In this document: in pieces, positions 13,070-19,820 of the stretch
How the letters are laid out: the number at the start of each line of letters is the position of its first letter
Position numbering within the stretch: the stretch's first letter is position 1
Virus record (IMG/VR): IMGVR_UViG_3300046507_000265
Span: 1-39,010 of that record
DNA length: 39,010 nt
Origin: a virus
Direction: 5' to 3' (one strand)
Program-made: the position numbers and the translations under genes
Notes under the pieces: generated by a model
Told to the model about the DNA's origin: nothing
The model's database searches: none
What the model saw: only the letters and a program-made list of their open reading frames with translations

Positions 13070-13582
13070 ATGAACAATCTTTCTCTCTACACCCTGTCGT
13101 CGCAAGTCGAGCAGATCCTGAGCAGCCCGGATGCGATCGACCCGGAAACCGGCGAACTGTCGGAAGCACTCGTCGAAGCCCTCGCCATGACAAAGGATAA
13201 AGGCGTCAGCGTCTGCGCCTACATCCTGAATCAGGATGCTGTCGTCACGGCGATCGAGGCGCATGAGGCGCAAGTCGCCGCGCGCAAGGCTGCGATCGTC
13301 AGCAAGCAGATCAAGTTGCGCGAGTACCTGGCGGTCAGCATGAAGCGCGCCGGGATCAGCGAGATCACAGCGCATGACGGGACATTCGGCGCGAAGCTTC
13401 ATGCCGAGCGCGATGCTTCGGTCGAGATATTCGACGAGGCACAAATCCCGGCTGAGTTCATGAAGGCACCAAAGGCGCCGGCACCAAATCCCAGCAAGAC
13501 GGACATTTCGAAAGCCATCAAGGCTGGCCGCGAAGTTCCGGGCGCACGCATTGTGAAGCGCGACCGTCTGGAGATTGCGTAA
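13070..13582 (+). CDS. Gp157-like siphovirus-type recombination accessory protein
   Basis: The 170-residue protein fits the Sipho_Gp157 family: an N-terminal helical segment (LYTLSSQVEQIL), an acidic DPETGELSE, a long helix over about residues 60-95 (EAHEAQVAARKAAIVSKQIK), then the beta part around GISEITAHDGTFGAKL and a basic end. Family members sit next to single-strand annealing proteins. The biochemical role is not firmly known. ATG 13070 is chosen for its GGAG SD at seven bases. Confidence 0.85.
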   Translation: MNNLSLYTLSSQVEQILSSPDAIDPETGELSEALVEALAMTKDKGVSVCAYILNQDAVVTAIEAHEAQVAARKAAIVSKQIKLREYLAVSMKRAGISEITAHDGTFGAKLHAERDASVEIFDEAQIPAEFMKAPKAPAPNPSKTDISKAIKAGREVPGARIVKRDRLEIA

Positions 13583-13584
13583 GC

Positions 13585-13929
13585 ATGAGCGACGAAAGCG
13601 AGATCAACATCTTCGCGGCGCTGAACTTCATCCGCGACAAGGCTCCGGTATACGCCAAAGCAAAGGCTGAACGCGTTTATCTGGAGCAGTACCGGAAAAG
13701 CAAGAAGGCTCTGTGCATGCGTGAGGCTGAGATTGCGGGTCACAAGTCGGCGGTACTCCAGGAGCGCGAAGCGTATGCCGATCCCGACTATATCGGGCTG
13801 CTGGAAGGCCTGAAGGCAGCCGTCGAAGTCGAGGAAAAGTTGCGCTGGCTGATCGTGGCCGCCGAGGCCCGAATCGAAATATGGCGAACTCTATCTGCAA
13901 ACCAGCGCGCAGAAGCGAAGAACATTTGA
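13585..13929 (+). CDS. Helical phage protein of the recombination module
   Basis: A 114-residue protein two bases after the Gp157 stop. Almost entirely charged helix (KAKAERVYLEQYRKSKKALC, then a long helix to the C-terminus). Proteins of this size and composition recur behind Gp157 in temperate phages of proteobacteria; I know no function. A coiled-coil partner of the recombination proteins is possible. Confidence 0.7.
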   Translation: MSDESEINIFAALNFIRDKAPVYAKAKAERVYLEQYRKSKKALCMREAEIAGHKSAVLQEREAYADPDYIGLLEGLKAAVEVEEKLRWLIVAAEARIEIWRTLSANQRAEAKNI

Positions 13930-14045
13930 ACCCCCGAAAACCGCGTGGTGATCTCCGCGCGGCGGCGTTTGAAGGGGCGTGGCCTATTGTGCGCGCCCTG
14001 CTTTTTATACCGCCCCATACGCCGCGCAGTGGCTGCGCGAATTGA
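13926..14045 (+). CDS. Possible 39-residue protein with TTG start
   Basis: The 122-base gap before the methyltransferase contains a frame beginning at TTG 13926, overlapping the previous stop as TTGA. It encodes NPRKPRGDLRAAAFEGAWP and a hydrophobic VRALLFIPP stretch. No strong SD is present. The overlap and amino-acid make-up are suggestive but not proof. If it is not a gene, the stretch holds only a GC-rich hairpin (CCGCGTGG ... CCGCGCGG). Confidence 0.3.
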   Translation: MNPRKPRGDLRAAAFEGAWPIVRALLFIPPHTPRSGCAN

Positions 14046-14051
14046 CTCGAG

Positions 14052-15356
14052 GTGAAAGTGAATGACGTGGCTCTACATTCCATCGAACTGTGTGCCGGAA
14101 TCGGAATGCTCGGAGAAGGTGTCCGGGCCGCACTCGAGTATCTCGGATGCCAGCATCGAACCGTTTGTTACGTGGAGCGGGAAGCCAGTGCAGCCGGACA
14201 ACTTGCCGCGCTTATGGAAACGGGAGCGCTTGATGAAGCGCCTATCTGGTCTGACCTTCTCACCTTCGACGGCGCAGCTTGGCGCGGACGAGTTCATTGC
14301 GTCATTGCCGGTTTCCCATGCCAAGACCTTTCAGTTGCCGGAAGGCGCGCCGGGCTCAACGGCAAACGCTCCGGTCTCTTCTTCAACGTGCTCGACATCG
14401 CGGATGCTTGCGGTGCGCAATTCCTCGTTCTGGAGAACGTGTCAGGCATCACTTCTGCCACCGCCGCCGTTGTGGACGAAACCGAAGGCGAGCTCGACGA
14501 GCGCGCGGCCGCCCGAGTCCTGGGAGAACTGGCCGACCGCGGGTGGAATGCGGAGTGGATGCATCTTCGCGCGTCCGACGTGGGAGCGAATCACCAGCGT
14601 GAGCGTTGGTTCTGCATCGCCTGGCGGAACGTGGCTGACGCCGTTTGGAATGTCGGGCATCGAGGCGGAGACGGGGAAAGTTGGGGCGGGCGGGGAATTC
14701 GCGAAGCAAGTGCATCAATGGCAAACGCCGACGACGATGGCGGCCAAGGGCGTGGAATATCAGCGCCAGGCGGACGGATCGAACATAGCCATTCTGAGCG
14801 GACAGGCGCAGCAGTGGGCGACACCGGATGCGCATGCAATGGAGCGCACGAACCGGAGCGACTCGCCGAATGCTGCCGTTCGGCCGACGCTGGCTCTGGC
14901 TGCTGCGCAATGGTCGACGCCGAACGTTCCGAACGGTGGCCGATCAGTCTCGGCGGAAGTGGTAGCGAGCCGCGGCAAGACGGAGAACGGCAAGCGTCAG
15001 GTCGGCTTGGAGTCGGAGGTTCGACATTGGGCCACTCCAACAGCGCGCGATCACAAGGACGGCGCGACGTCGCTGGAAAACGTGGAAGTGAATGGGCTGC
15101 TCGGACGCCAGGTGTTGGCGACATCTTTGCACCCGGTCCACTCGACGCTCGATGGTCGGGAATTGTCACCGACCGCCCGGACCTTGCGCCGGCGACTGAA
15201 CCCGGCATTCACATGCTGGCTGATGGGATGGCCTATCTGGTGGACGAATCCCGCAATCACCAACTGCGTCAGGCTGGAAACGGCGTTGTGGCGCTCCAAG
15301 CTGCAACGGCAATTATCGAGCTTCTTCAGCGCGCCGGATTTTCGCGTATCGCCTAA
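14052..15356 (+). CDS. C5-cytosine DNA methyltransferase (Dcm-type)
   Basis: The 434-residue frame contains the ordered C5-methyltransferase motifs (numbered from GTG 14052): I, ELCAGIGMLGEG (12-23); IV, GFPCQDLSVAGRR with catalytic Cys90; VI, ENVSG (128-132); VIII, HQRERWF (181-187); X, RQAGNGVVALQ with Gly-Asn-Gly at 409-411. Between VIII and X the target-recognition region is unusually Gly/Ser/Arg-rich and repetitive (MANADDDGGQGRG, VGDTGCA, MVDAERS, LGHSNSARS). All key residues are present. GTG 14058, five bases after GAGG, is an equally good or better start. It would methylate cytosines on phage DNA to evade host restriction. A second complete frame overlaps it. Confidence 0.88.
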   Translation: MKVNDVALHSIELCAGIGMLGEGVRAALEYLGCQHRTVCYVEREASAAGQLAALMETGALDEAPIWSDLLTFDGAAWRGRVHCVIAGFPCQDLSVAGRRAGLNGKRSGLFFNVLDIADACGAQFLVLENVSGITSATAAVVDETEGELDERAAARVLGELADRGWNAEWMHLRASDVGANHQRERWFCIAWRNVADAVWNVGHRGGDGESWGGRGIREASASMANADDDGGQGRGISAPGGRIEHSHSERTGAAVGDTGCACNGAHEPERLAECCRSADAGSGCCAMVDAERSERWPISLGGSGSEPRQDGERQASGRLGVGGSTLGHSNSARSQGRRDVAGKRGSEWAARTPGVGDIFAPGPLDARWSGIVTDRPDLAPATEPGIHMLADGMAYLVDESRNHQLRQAGNGVVALQAATAIIELLQRAGFSRIA

Positions 15357-15393
15357 CCCCATCCGCGCCTCGCGCGAATCAATCGACATCTGA
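14062..15393 (+). CDS. Overprinted 443-residue protein in a second frame of the methyltransferase gene
   Basis: An uninterrupted frame in another phase covers the methyltransferase almost end to end. Its ATG (14062) follows a GAGGTG SD by seven bases and it runs 37 bases past the methyltransferase stop. It starts MTWLYIPSNC, is Ser/Thr/Pro/Trp-rich, contains four Q/H-W-x-TP motifs (Trp at 220, 252, 284, 323) and ends with LNPAFTCWLMGWPIWWTNPA. I recall proteins with this start, W-x-TP repeats and the LxPxFxxWLMGxPxxW end recurring in many phage genomes, which argues for selection on this frame. Function unknown. That two intact frames persist over 1.3 kb is remarkable. Confidence 0.6.
   Translation: MTWLYIPSNCVPESECSEKVSGPHSSISDASIEPFVTWSGKPVQPDNLPRLWKRERLMKRLSGLTFSPSTAQLGADEFIASLPVSHAKTFQLPEGAPGSTANAPVSSSTCSTSRMLAVRNSSFWRTCQASLLPPPPLWTKPKASSTSARPPESWENWPTAGGMRSGCIFARPTWERITSVSVGSASPGGTWLTPFGMSGIEAETGKVGAGGEFAKQVHQWQTPTTMAAKGVEYQRQADGSNIAILSGQAQQWATPDAHAMERTNRSDSPNAAVRPTLALAAAQWSTPNVPNGGRSVSAEVVASRGKTENGKRQVGLESEVRHWATPTARDHKDGATSLENVEVNGLLGRQVLATSLHPVHSTLDGRELSPTARTLRRRLNPAFTCWLMGWPIWWTNPAITNCVRLETALWRSKLQRQLSSFFSAPDFRVSPNPIRASRESIDI
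14716..15044 (+). repeat. Four-copy repeat coding in both overlapping frames
   Basis: Units beginning CARTGG or CATTGG occur at 14716, 14812, 14908 and 15025; the first three are exactly 96 bases apart. Each is followed by a related run of the type (g)(c)RACnCCGA. In the methyltransferase frame they give MANAD, VGDTG, MVDAE and LGHSN; in the other frame WQTP, WATP, WSTP and WATP. Confidence 0.7.
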
Positions 15394-15399
15394 GGACAT

Positions 15400-15978
15400 A
15401 TGAACACCACTGATACAGCAGCGCCGAGCGACGAACAGATTGTCGAATCCGGCTATATGCACACGGTCGAAGACGACGAACCGCTGTTCGCGTTTGACCG
15501 GAAAGAATTGATCGCCATGGTGCGCGAGCTAATCGCTCTCGCCACCACTCCGCAGACAGACGGCGCGACTGTGGCGCTGAACGATGCCGCTGTTCAATTG
15601 GACGCTGCTCGCTACCGCGGAATGCGGACGCTTGTGATGACCGACGATTTGGGAGACGCCGCAGCAGAGGCGCTTGACCTTCTTAACGGCCCCGAGCCGA
15701 GCACTGAACGCGAATACGACGCCCTCATTGACTACGCGATGGCGAAGGCGGGAATCGTGATCGACCCCGATCTCGCCGCTACCCACGCTCCCGCGATGGC
15801 AGAGACGCAAGTGCCGCAGTTCGACGCAAAGCATGTGAGCCTGAAACAGCGCGGTCAGAACATCATTCTGACACTTGAACTCAACGGCGTCGAACCTGCA
15901 CCGCGATACAAGGTGATACCGGTCAATCCCGGCGTGGTGCGTCGTGCCGCTGCATCTGGCGGAGAGCTGGGATCGTGA
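15400..15978 (+). CDS. Accessory early phage protein, unknown function
   Basis: A 192-residue acidic protein with a GAGG SD six bases before ATG 15400. It begins with a charged region (SDEQIVESGYMHTVEDDEPL), then helices (MVRELIALATT; DAARYRGMRTLVMTDDLGDA) and a basic end. The AARYR..R pattern recurs in many variable phage early proteins. No catalytic motif. Its stop overlaps the next start (GTGA). Confidence 0.65.
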   Translation: MNTTDTAAPSDEQIVESGYMHTVEDDEPLFAFDRKELIAMVRELIALATTPQTDGATVALNDAAVQLDAARYRGMRTLVMTDDLGDAAAEALDLLNGPEPSTEREYDALIDYAMAKAGIVIDPDLAATHAPAMAETQVPQFDAKHVSLKQRGQNIILTLELNGVEPAPRYKVIPVNPGVVRRAAASGGELGS

Positions 15979-16409
15979 GCGCCATTCGAGTTTGCGCGAT
16001 CAGCGACATTCACTGCTCTGTCGGTTGTGGGTCTGGTCCCTGCCTGAAAGAGCAGGCCTTGAACCATCCCAACAGAGTGCAAATGGCCATCCCCAACAGG
16101 CCCGAAGCCGGGAATATGCAAATGACGGATGATCAGATTTACGAGTTGCTCGCGCCAATCGCCGATGAGGAAATCATGGCTCGCAATAAGGCAAGCATCA
16201 TCGCAGCCGGGCGCGAACTGCTCTCTGCAAGCAAGCCTGCCGCGCCATCACCTGCGCAGACAGAGCGCGGGGCGTTCAAGGCCATGCACAAGCACCTTGA
16301 CACGTCTGAAGAGACTGATGCGTGGGGGCAACCGAAGTTCAAGCATCCGCATGTCGAGTCCGCTTGGCTTGGATGGAAAGCACGCGCTGCATTACAAATA
16401 GGAGGCTGA
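15975..16409 (+). CDS. Ea22-like accessory protein
   Basis: A 144-residue frame from GTG 15975, coupled to the previous stop. The first 47 residues are Cys-containing and unlike the rest; an internal ATG near 16122 starts a segment (MTDDQIYELLAPIADEEIMA) that looks like a natural protein start, so two short proteins or a fusion are possible. The C-terminal part holds GAFKAMHKHL ... VESAWLGWKARAALQ, the module shared with the proteins at 11727 and 16594. Function unknown. Confidence 0.6.
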   Translation: MSAIRVCAISDIHCSVGCGSGPCLKEQALNHPNRVQMAIPNRPEAGNMQMTDDQIYELLAPIADEEIMARNKASIIAAGRELLSASKPAAPSPAQTERGAFKAMHKHLDTSEETDAWGQPKFKHPHVESAWLGWKARAALQIGG

Positions 16410-16411
16410 AA

Positions 16412-16597
16412 ATGCCTTGGGTAGTGATCGATACAAAGAGCGCTGGTCGCCACATCATGCCGGAAGATGAGGTTGAAATTCATATCCCATCCAACTGTAC
16501 GTGCGGCGTCCAGTTTGACGATGAGGCAGATTCCTATATCCATGATGCGTTTGATGGTCGTGAAAAATTCGAGAGAGGCGAGAGGAAACCATCATGA
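16412..16597 (+). CDS. Small acidic phage protein
   Basis: A 61-residue protein with a strong SD (AGGAGG) before ATG 16412. It contains MPWVVIDTKSAGRHIMPEDE, a CTC pair and acidic segments (DDEADSYIHDAFDG). No family is recognised. Its stop overlaps the next ATG by four bases. Confidence 0.6.
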   Translation: MPWVVIDTKSAGRHIMPEDEVEIHIPSNCTCGVQFDDEADSYIHDAFDGREKFERGERKPS

Positions 16598-17268
16598 ATG
16601 AACCGGCAATATTTGAAAAACAGGACGAGCGCGGGGCGTTCGAAGCATGGATGCGTTCGCGCGACGAAACACACTTGTTTCGCCGAGACGCGCCGGGCTC
16701 GACAAAGGTGGGGCAATACTGCCGGCAGTCAGTTCGAGATCAGTGGGAGACGTGGCAAGCCCGTGCCGCACTGCAAGCCGCCCCAGCGGCAGAGCAATCG
16801 GAGCCGGTGTATCAGTTGTGGTTCGATTCGCAAGACAGATGGATTGAAACCAGTGAGGAACTGTATGCCAAGCAGATGTGCAAGAAACGCATCCTATATG
16901 CCGCCCCTCAACCAGCGGCAGATGCGCCGGGGATGGCGGAGCCGGTGGCGAAGACCTGTTGGTCGTGCAACCTGCCGTATTCCGAAGAGCGCCGCCTTGA
17001 AGAGGACGGGCATTGCCCGCACTGTGGCGTTGAAATCCACATAGACGCCGTCGCGCAACCAGTGGAGCAGACGCGGGCGCTGGTATGCCTGATTTGCAAC
17101 TCGACCGGCGAATCGACACCGTGCGCTTATCCGACCGAGATCAATCGACAACAGGCCAAACGCATCGCCGAACTTGTCGCCGACGTTGCTGAAAATGACG
17201 CGCTGATCGACTCACTGCGCGCGCAGATCGCCGCGCGTCCGGCAAGCGGAGAGACAGATGCCAACTGA
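16594..17268 (+). CDS. Ea22-like accessory protein with zinc ribbon
   Basis: A 224-residue mosaic: residues 10-65 hold the shared module (GAFEAWMRSRD ... VRDQWETWQARAALQA), followed by a linker rich in Ala/Pro, an aromatic segment with VYQLWFDSQDRWIE, a zinc-ribbon-like block (CWSC ... HCPHCG), a second Cys pair (CLIC) and a C-terminal helix. This mosaic build is typical of Ea22-type variable proteins in temperate phages. Function unknown. It overlaps the downstream XRE gene by 11 bases. Confidence 0.65.
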   Translation: MNEPAIFEKQDERGAFEAWMRSRDETHLFRRDAPGSTKVGQYCRQSVRDQWETWQARAALQAAPAAEQSEPVYQLWFDSQDRWIETSEELYAKQMCKKRILYAAPQPAADAPGMAEPVAKTCWSCNLPYSEERRLEEDGHCPHCGVEIHIDAVAQPVEQTRALVCLICNSTGESTPCAYPTEINRQQAKRIAELVADVAENDALIDSLRAQIAARPASGETDAN

Positions 17269-17473
17269 TCGCAATTTCGCTCTGCGCCTCATGCTCGCCC
17301 AGGAAGCGCGCGGCCTGACGCAATCGCAACTCGCCGAGGCCATCGGCACGACTAAGAGCGTCGTGTGCCTGCTGCTCCAGGGAAAGTGTCACCCGTCATA
17401 CGAGACGCTGATCGGGCTCGCGCAGAAGCTCGGAGTATCGACTGATTATCTGTGTGGGTTGAGGGGGAATTGA
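17258..17473 (+). CDS. XRE-family helix-turn-helix regulator
   Basis: A 71-residue protein consisting of one Cro/C1-type helix-turn-helix: LMLAQEARGLTQSQLAEAIG, TTKSVVCLLLQGKCHPSYET and LIGLAQKLGVSTDYLCGL. The SD is GGAGAGAC before ATG 17258. It is a small DNA-binding regulator separate from the main repressor pair, perhaps controlling integrase/excisionase or prophage maintenance genes. The targets are unknown. Confidence 0.8.
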   Translation: MPTDRNFALRLMLAQEARGLTQSQLAEAIGTTKSVVCLLLQGKCHPSYETLIGLAQKLGVSTDYLCGLRGN

Positions 17474-17474
17474 C

Positions 17475-17837
17475 ATGCCATACGCAAAGAAAGTAGTGAC
17501 CACTGAAGCCGTGCTTGAACTGATCAAGCCTGGGCAGATTTACGCGCCGTACAATCTCGGCCGGCGGCTTCGCGCACCATCCGTTGATGTCCGCAAAGTG
17601 CTGCTCGATCTCGTCAAGCAGGGCAAGCTGTCAACGATCACGCCGCACCATACTTTGTGTTTCATCCTCAAGAACACCGAGCATCTGCGGAGAAAGGCGC
17701 CCCCAAAGCCCATCATCGATCCGGCAACGGTCGCGCAACCTCGGCGATATGCGGTCCTCACCGGCGAGCTGACCGGCTACTTCGCCGAAATGTACGAGCG
17801 GGCTGATCTGGCTATGATTGGACGGGGGATGCGATGA
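17475..17837 (+). CDS. Phage protein with winged-helix-like fold, unknown function
   Basis: A 120-residue protein, one base after the XRE gene, SD GGGGG. The segment VLELIKPGQIYAPYNLGRRL followed by SVDVRKVLLDLVKQGKLSTI looks like a winged helix (paired helices, then a wing with TPHHTLCFIL). DNA binding is therefore likely, but no family is recognised. It overlaps the excisionase-like gene by four bases. Confidence 0.6.
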   Translation: MPYAKKVVTTEAVLELIKPGQIYAPYNLGRRLRAPSVDVRKVLLDLVKQGKLSTITPHHTLCFILKNTEHLRRKAPPKPIIDPATVAQPRRYAVLTGELTGYFAEMYERADLAMIGRGMR

Positions 17838-18043
17838 GCGAAATCGAAATGTTGGAGCGGGCATTCGAGTTTTATGAGGCGCGCCGGCCGCGCCCGACGC
17901 AGGTCACAATCGGACAAGCCGCAGAAATGCTCGGGCTCAGCCGCTGGACCGTGAGCAAGATGCTACGCACCGGTCAGTTCAAGCTGAACAAGTGCGGACT
18001 GATCCCGATCGAGCAGGTTGACGCGGCGCGGCGCCAAGCTTAA
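17834..18043 (+). CDS. Excisionase-like DNA-binding protein
   Basis: A 69-residue protein with a MerR/excisionase-type helix-turn-helix: VTIGQAAEMLGLSRWTVSKM, then LRTGQFKLNKCGLIPIEQVD. It is the last plus-strand gene and is convergent with the integrase, sharing four bases at their stops. That small size and position fit an Xis that directs excision. A general regulator of the same fold cannot be excluded. Confidence 0.7.
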   Translation: MSEIEMLERAFEFYEARRPRPTQVTIGQAAEMLGLSRWTVSKMLRTGQFKLNKCGLIPIEQVDAARRQA

Positions 18044-19083
18044 AGGCGCGCTGCAATGTCTTCCGCCGACTCGCGATAGTAGGTGGACATGAGAATCTTC
18101 AGATCGGCGTGCCCGCTGATTTTTGCCAAGGTCATCACGTCCACCTTTCTCGATAGCCGCGTCAGCGCTTCGGCGCGCGAGTCGTGGAAATGCAGATCAG
18201 CGATCGATGGAACTGACTCAGCCAGGCGATCTCGGGCTCTCCTGAACAGCACATCGAGGGAGGACGACGAGATCGTGAAGCACTTTTCGCGGTCCGCCAC
18301 CGGCCGCAGCAGACGGATCGCTTGGCGCGTCAGCGGAATCTCGCGCGGCCGCCCGGTCAGGTGCTGCGTCTTGTGCGGCACGCGCGCCACGCGGCGCCGC
18401 ATGTCGAGCGTCTTTTCCCCAAGGCTCAGTATCTCGCCGGCGCGCATGGCCGATCGGATCGCCACCAGGAACGCGAGCGCAGCCTCCTGGCTGAGCGACC
18501 GCGGCACTTGTCCCGACCGATAGCCGAGCCACCGGCAGATCAGCTTCACTTCCTTTGGCGAGACACGCCTGTCACGCGGTGGCGGATCGGACGGCTGTCG
18601 GAAGCCTTCGAAGGGGCTAGTCTCCAGCCAGTGCCATTCCTTGCGCGCGATGTTGAACGCATTGCGCAGCCAGCTGATATCGCGCTGAACCGATGCGATC
18701 CCCACGCGCTCGACCTTCTTCCCATTGCTCCCCACGAAACCATTTAGCCGCGCGTCGCGCCACGCCGCGAGGTCGGGCGTGCGAACCTCTTCTAGTGTTT
18801 TGCCTGCCAACTCAGGGAAGTTGCGCAGGAAGGCGCGCAGGCGCAAAGACTCGGGCCGGGAACCGCGCTTTGCCGGGATGATTTCCGCATCGTAGCGTTC
18901 CAGCATCTGACGCAGGGTATGGCGCGAAGCCGGCCGCTTTTTGCTCTGCTCGCGGATCTCATGCTCGCGCGCGGCAGCCCATGTCTTGGCCTCGCGCTGC
19001 GTGCGGAACGTCCCAGAATCGCGCTCACCCAGCACATAAATCTGGACGCGCCACCCGTCTTTGTATGCGGTGATGGAAGCCAC
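18040..19083 (-). CDS. int: Tyrosine-recombinase integrase
   Basis: A 347-residue integrase. The N-terminal arm-binding part (ITAYKDGWRVQIYVLGERDS) and a SAM-like core-binding domain are followed by the catalytic domain with Arg214 (AMRAGEIL), Lys238, His300-x-x-Arg303 (HDSRAEAL), His325 (SGHADL) and the nucleophile Tyr335 or 336 (MSTYYR). It would insert the phage into the host chromosome. The start codon is GTG and lies inside a copy of the GTGGGGA repeats upstream, so integrase or other factors bound there could limit its own expression. Confidence 0.93.
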   Translation of the reverse strand: MASITAYKDGWRVQIYVLGERDSGTFRTQREAKTWAAAREHEIREQSKKRPASRHTLRQMLERYDAEIIPAKRGSRPESLRLRAFLRNFPELAGKTLEEVRTPDLAAWRDARLNGFVGSNGKKVERVGIASVQRDISWLRNAFNIARKEWHWLETSPFEGFRQPSDPPPRDRRVSPKEVKLICRWLGYRSGQVPRSLSQEAALAFLVAIRSAMRAGEILSLGEKTLDMRRRVARVPHKTQHLTGRPREIPLTRQAIRLLRPVADREKCFTISSSSLDVLFRRARDRLAESVPSIADLHFHDSRAEALTRLSRKVDVMTLAKISGHADLKILMSTYYRESAEDIAARL

Positions 19084-19308
19084 GTGGGGAGTCCCTTGGG
19101 GAATGTTTGGGGACTCGATTCTACAACTTCAGGTGTTTCGTGGGGAATTGTGAAGGTGCGGATTTCGTCAGACTTCCTGCAACCCTTTGTTTACACACAA
19201 ATCTACCTTTACAGGTGATTTGTATATACTATTATTGGTGCGTGAGGCCGGACTCGTCATCCCCTTCTGGTCTTGGATAGTTTTTCCGTGGGGAATTTTT
19301 GGGGACTC
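19081..19308. other. Putative attP region with GGGGA/GGGGAC repeats
   Basis: Two near-identical 20-base direct repeats (TGGGGAATnTTTGGGGACTC) occur at 19097-19116 and 19289-19308. A shorter copy (CGTGGGGAATT) is at 19139-19149. CACGTGGGGAGTCCC at 19081-19095 is matched in reverse by GGGACTCACGTG at the far end (about 19302-19313). Repeats of this type upstream of a tyrosine integrase are typical arm-binding sites. The core crossover site cannot be fixed without a host sequence; the inverted repeat at 19197-19223 is a candidate. Confidence 0.5.
19197..19235 (+). promoter_or_regulatory. Inverted repeat and promoter upstream of the Lar-like gene
   Basis: ACAAATC-T-ACCT and AGGT-GATTTGT (19197-19223) form an 11-base-pair inverted repeat with one bulged base. 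A promoter with TTTACA (19208-19213), a 16-base spacer and TATTAT (19230-19235) overlaps it, reading toward the gene at 19423. The repeat could be an operator or an integrase core-type site. Confidence 0.45.
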
Positions 19309-19422
19309 ACGTGCGATAGATGATGGACTGCCTTACCGAATCTTGTTGTAGACTGCGCCCCATTACCCGCCATGAGCCGGTCTCTACATACTCAGTCTGG
19401 AAAACACAAAAAGAGAGGAAGT

Positions 19423-19644
19423 ATGCTTAACGTAAACCCTTGCTCCCGTTGCGGCGAGAGGGAGCGAGTCATTATTGAGCGCGTCCCATACTCGCGAGGC
19501 GTGACCGATATCACTGTTGTATTCTGTCAGTCTTGCCAGAGAATGGAGTCAGCGCCATCCGGCTATTCTCCTGATGACCCTGCCGACCCAGCTATCAAAA
19601 GATGGAATCTTGCCCCGGATTTAATATTCAGCGAAGGACGATAA
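19423..19644 (+). CDS. Lar-like restriction alleviation protein (zinc ribbon)
   Basis: A 73-residue protein from ATG 19423 (SD AGAGAGGAAG). The pattern PCSRCGE (Cys7, Cys10) ... CQSCQ (Cys35, Cys38) ... AIKRWN matches the Lar-type zinc-ribbon family of phages, whose founder in Rac prophage relieves type I restriction. It stands outside the integrase, near the attachment region, where cargo genes are common. Many Lar-like proteins have no tested function, so antirestriction is inference. Confidence 0.65.
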   Translation: MLNVNPCSRCGERERVIIERVPYSRGVTDITVVFCQSCQRMESAPSGYSPDDPADPAIKRWNLAPDLIFSEGR

Positions 19645-19820
19645 TGACCGACTATTTTTTGCAACTCTTCGAAGCCAACCGACCCAAGCAGGAAGAAAAA
19701 GACCGCCAGCAAGTGACGGCCCCTGATTCTGTTGGCACGCTTTGGCTAGGCCCGCGCGTGCCGCAACGAGCTTACAAGGAATACGGCGCAGAATTTACGG
19801 AACCCGCGCAATCGAAATGA
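19644..19820 (+). CDS. 58-residue phage protein, unknown function
   Basis: The ATG at 19644 shares one base with the stop of the Lar-like gene. The product (MTDYFLQLFEANRPKQEEKD, later GTLWLGPRVPQRAYKEYG) is small and charged with no known motif. It ends 26 bases inside the convergent fibre-like gene. Probably co-expressed with the Lar-like gene. Confidence 0.55.
   Translation: MTDYFLQLFEANRPKQEEKDRQQVTAPDSVGTLWLGPRVPQRAYKEYGAEFTEPAQSK

Noticed and set aside
14052-15356. Methyltransferase as a decayed pseudogene because of the second frame
   Set aside because: All catalytic motifs are present in order and the frame has no interruption.
18083-18747. Open plus-strand frames opposite the integrase
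   Set aside because: Arg/Ser-rich shadow frames without SD; the integrase on the minus strand has the full catalytic set.
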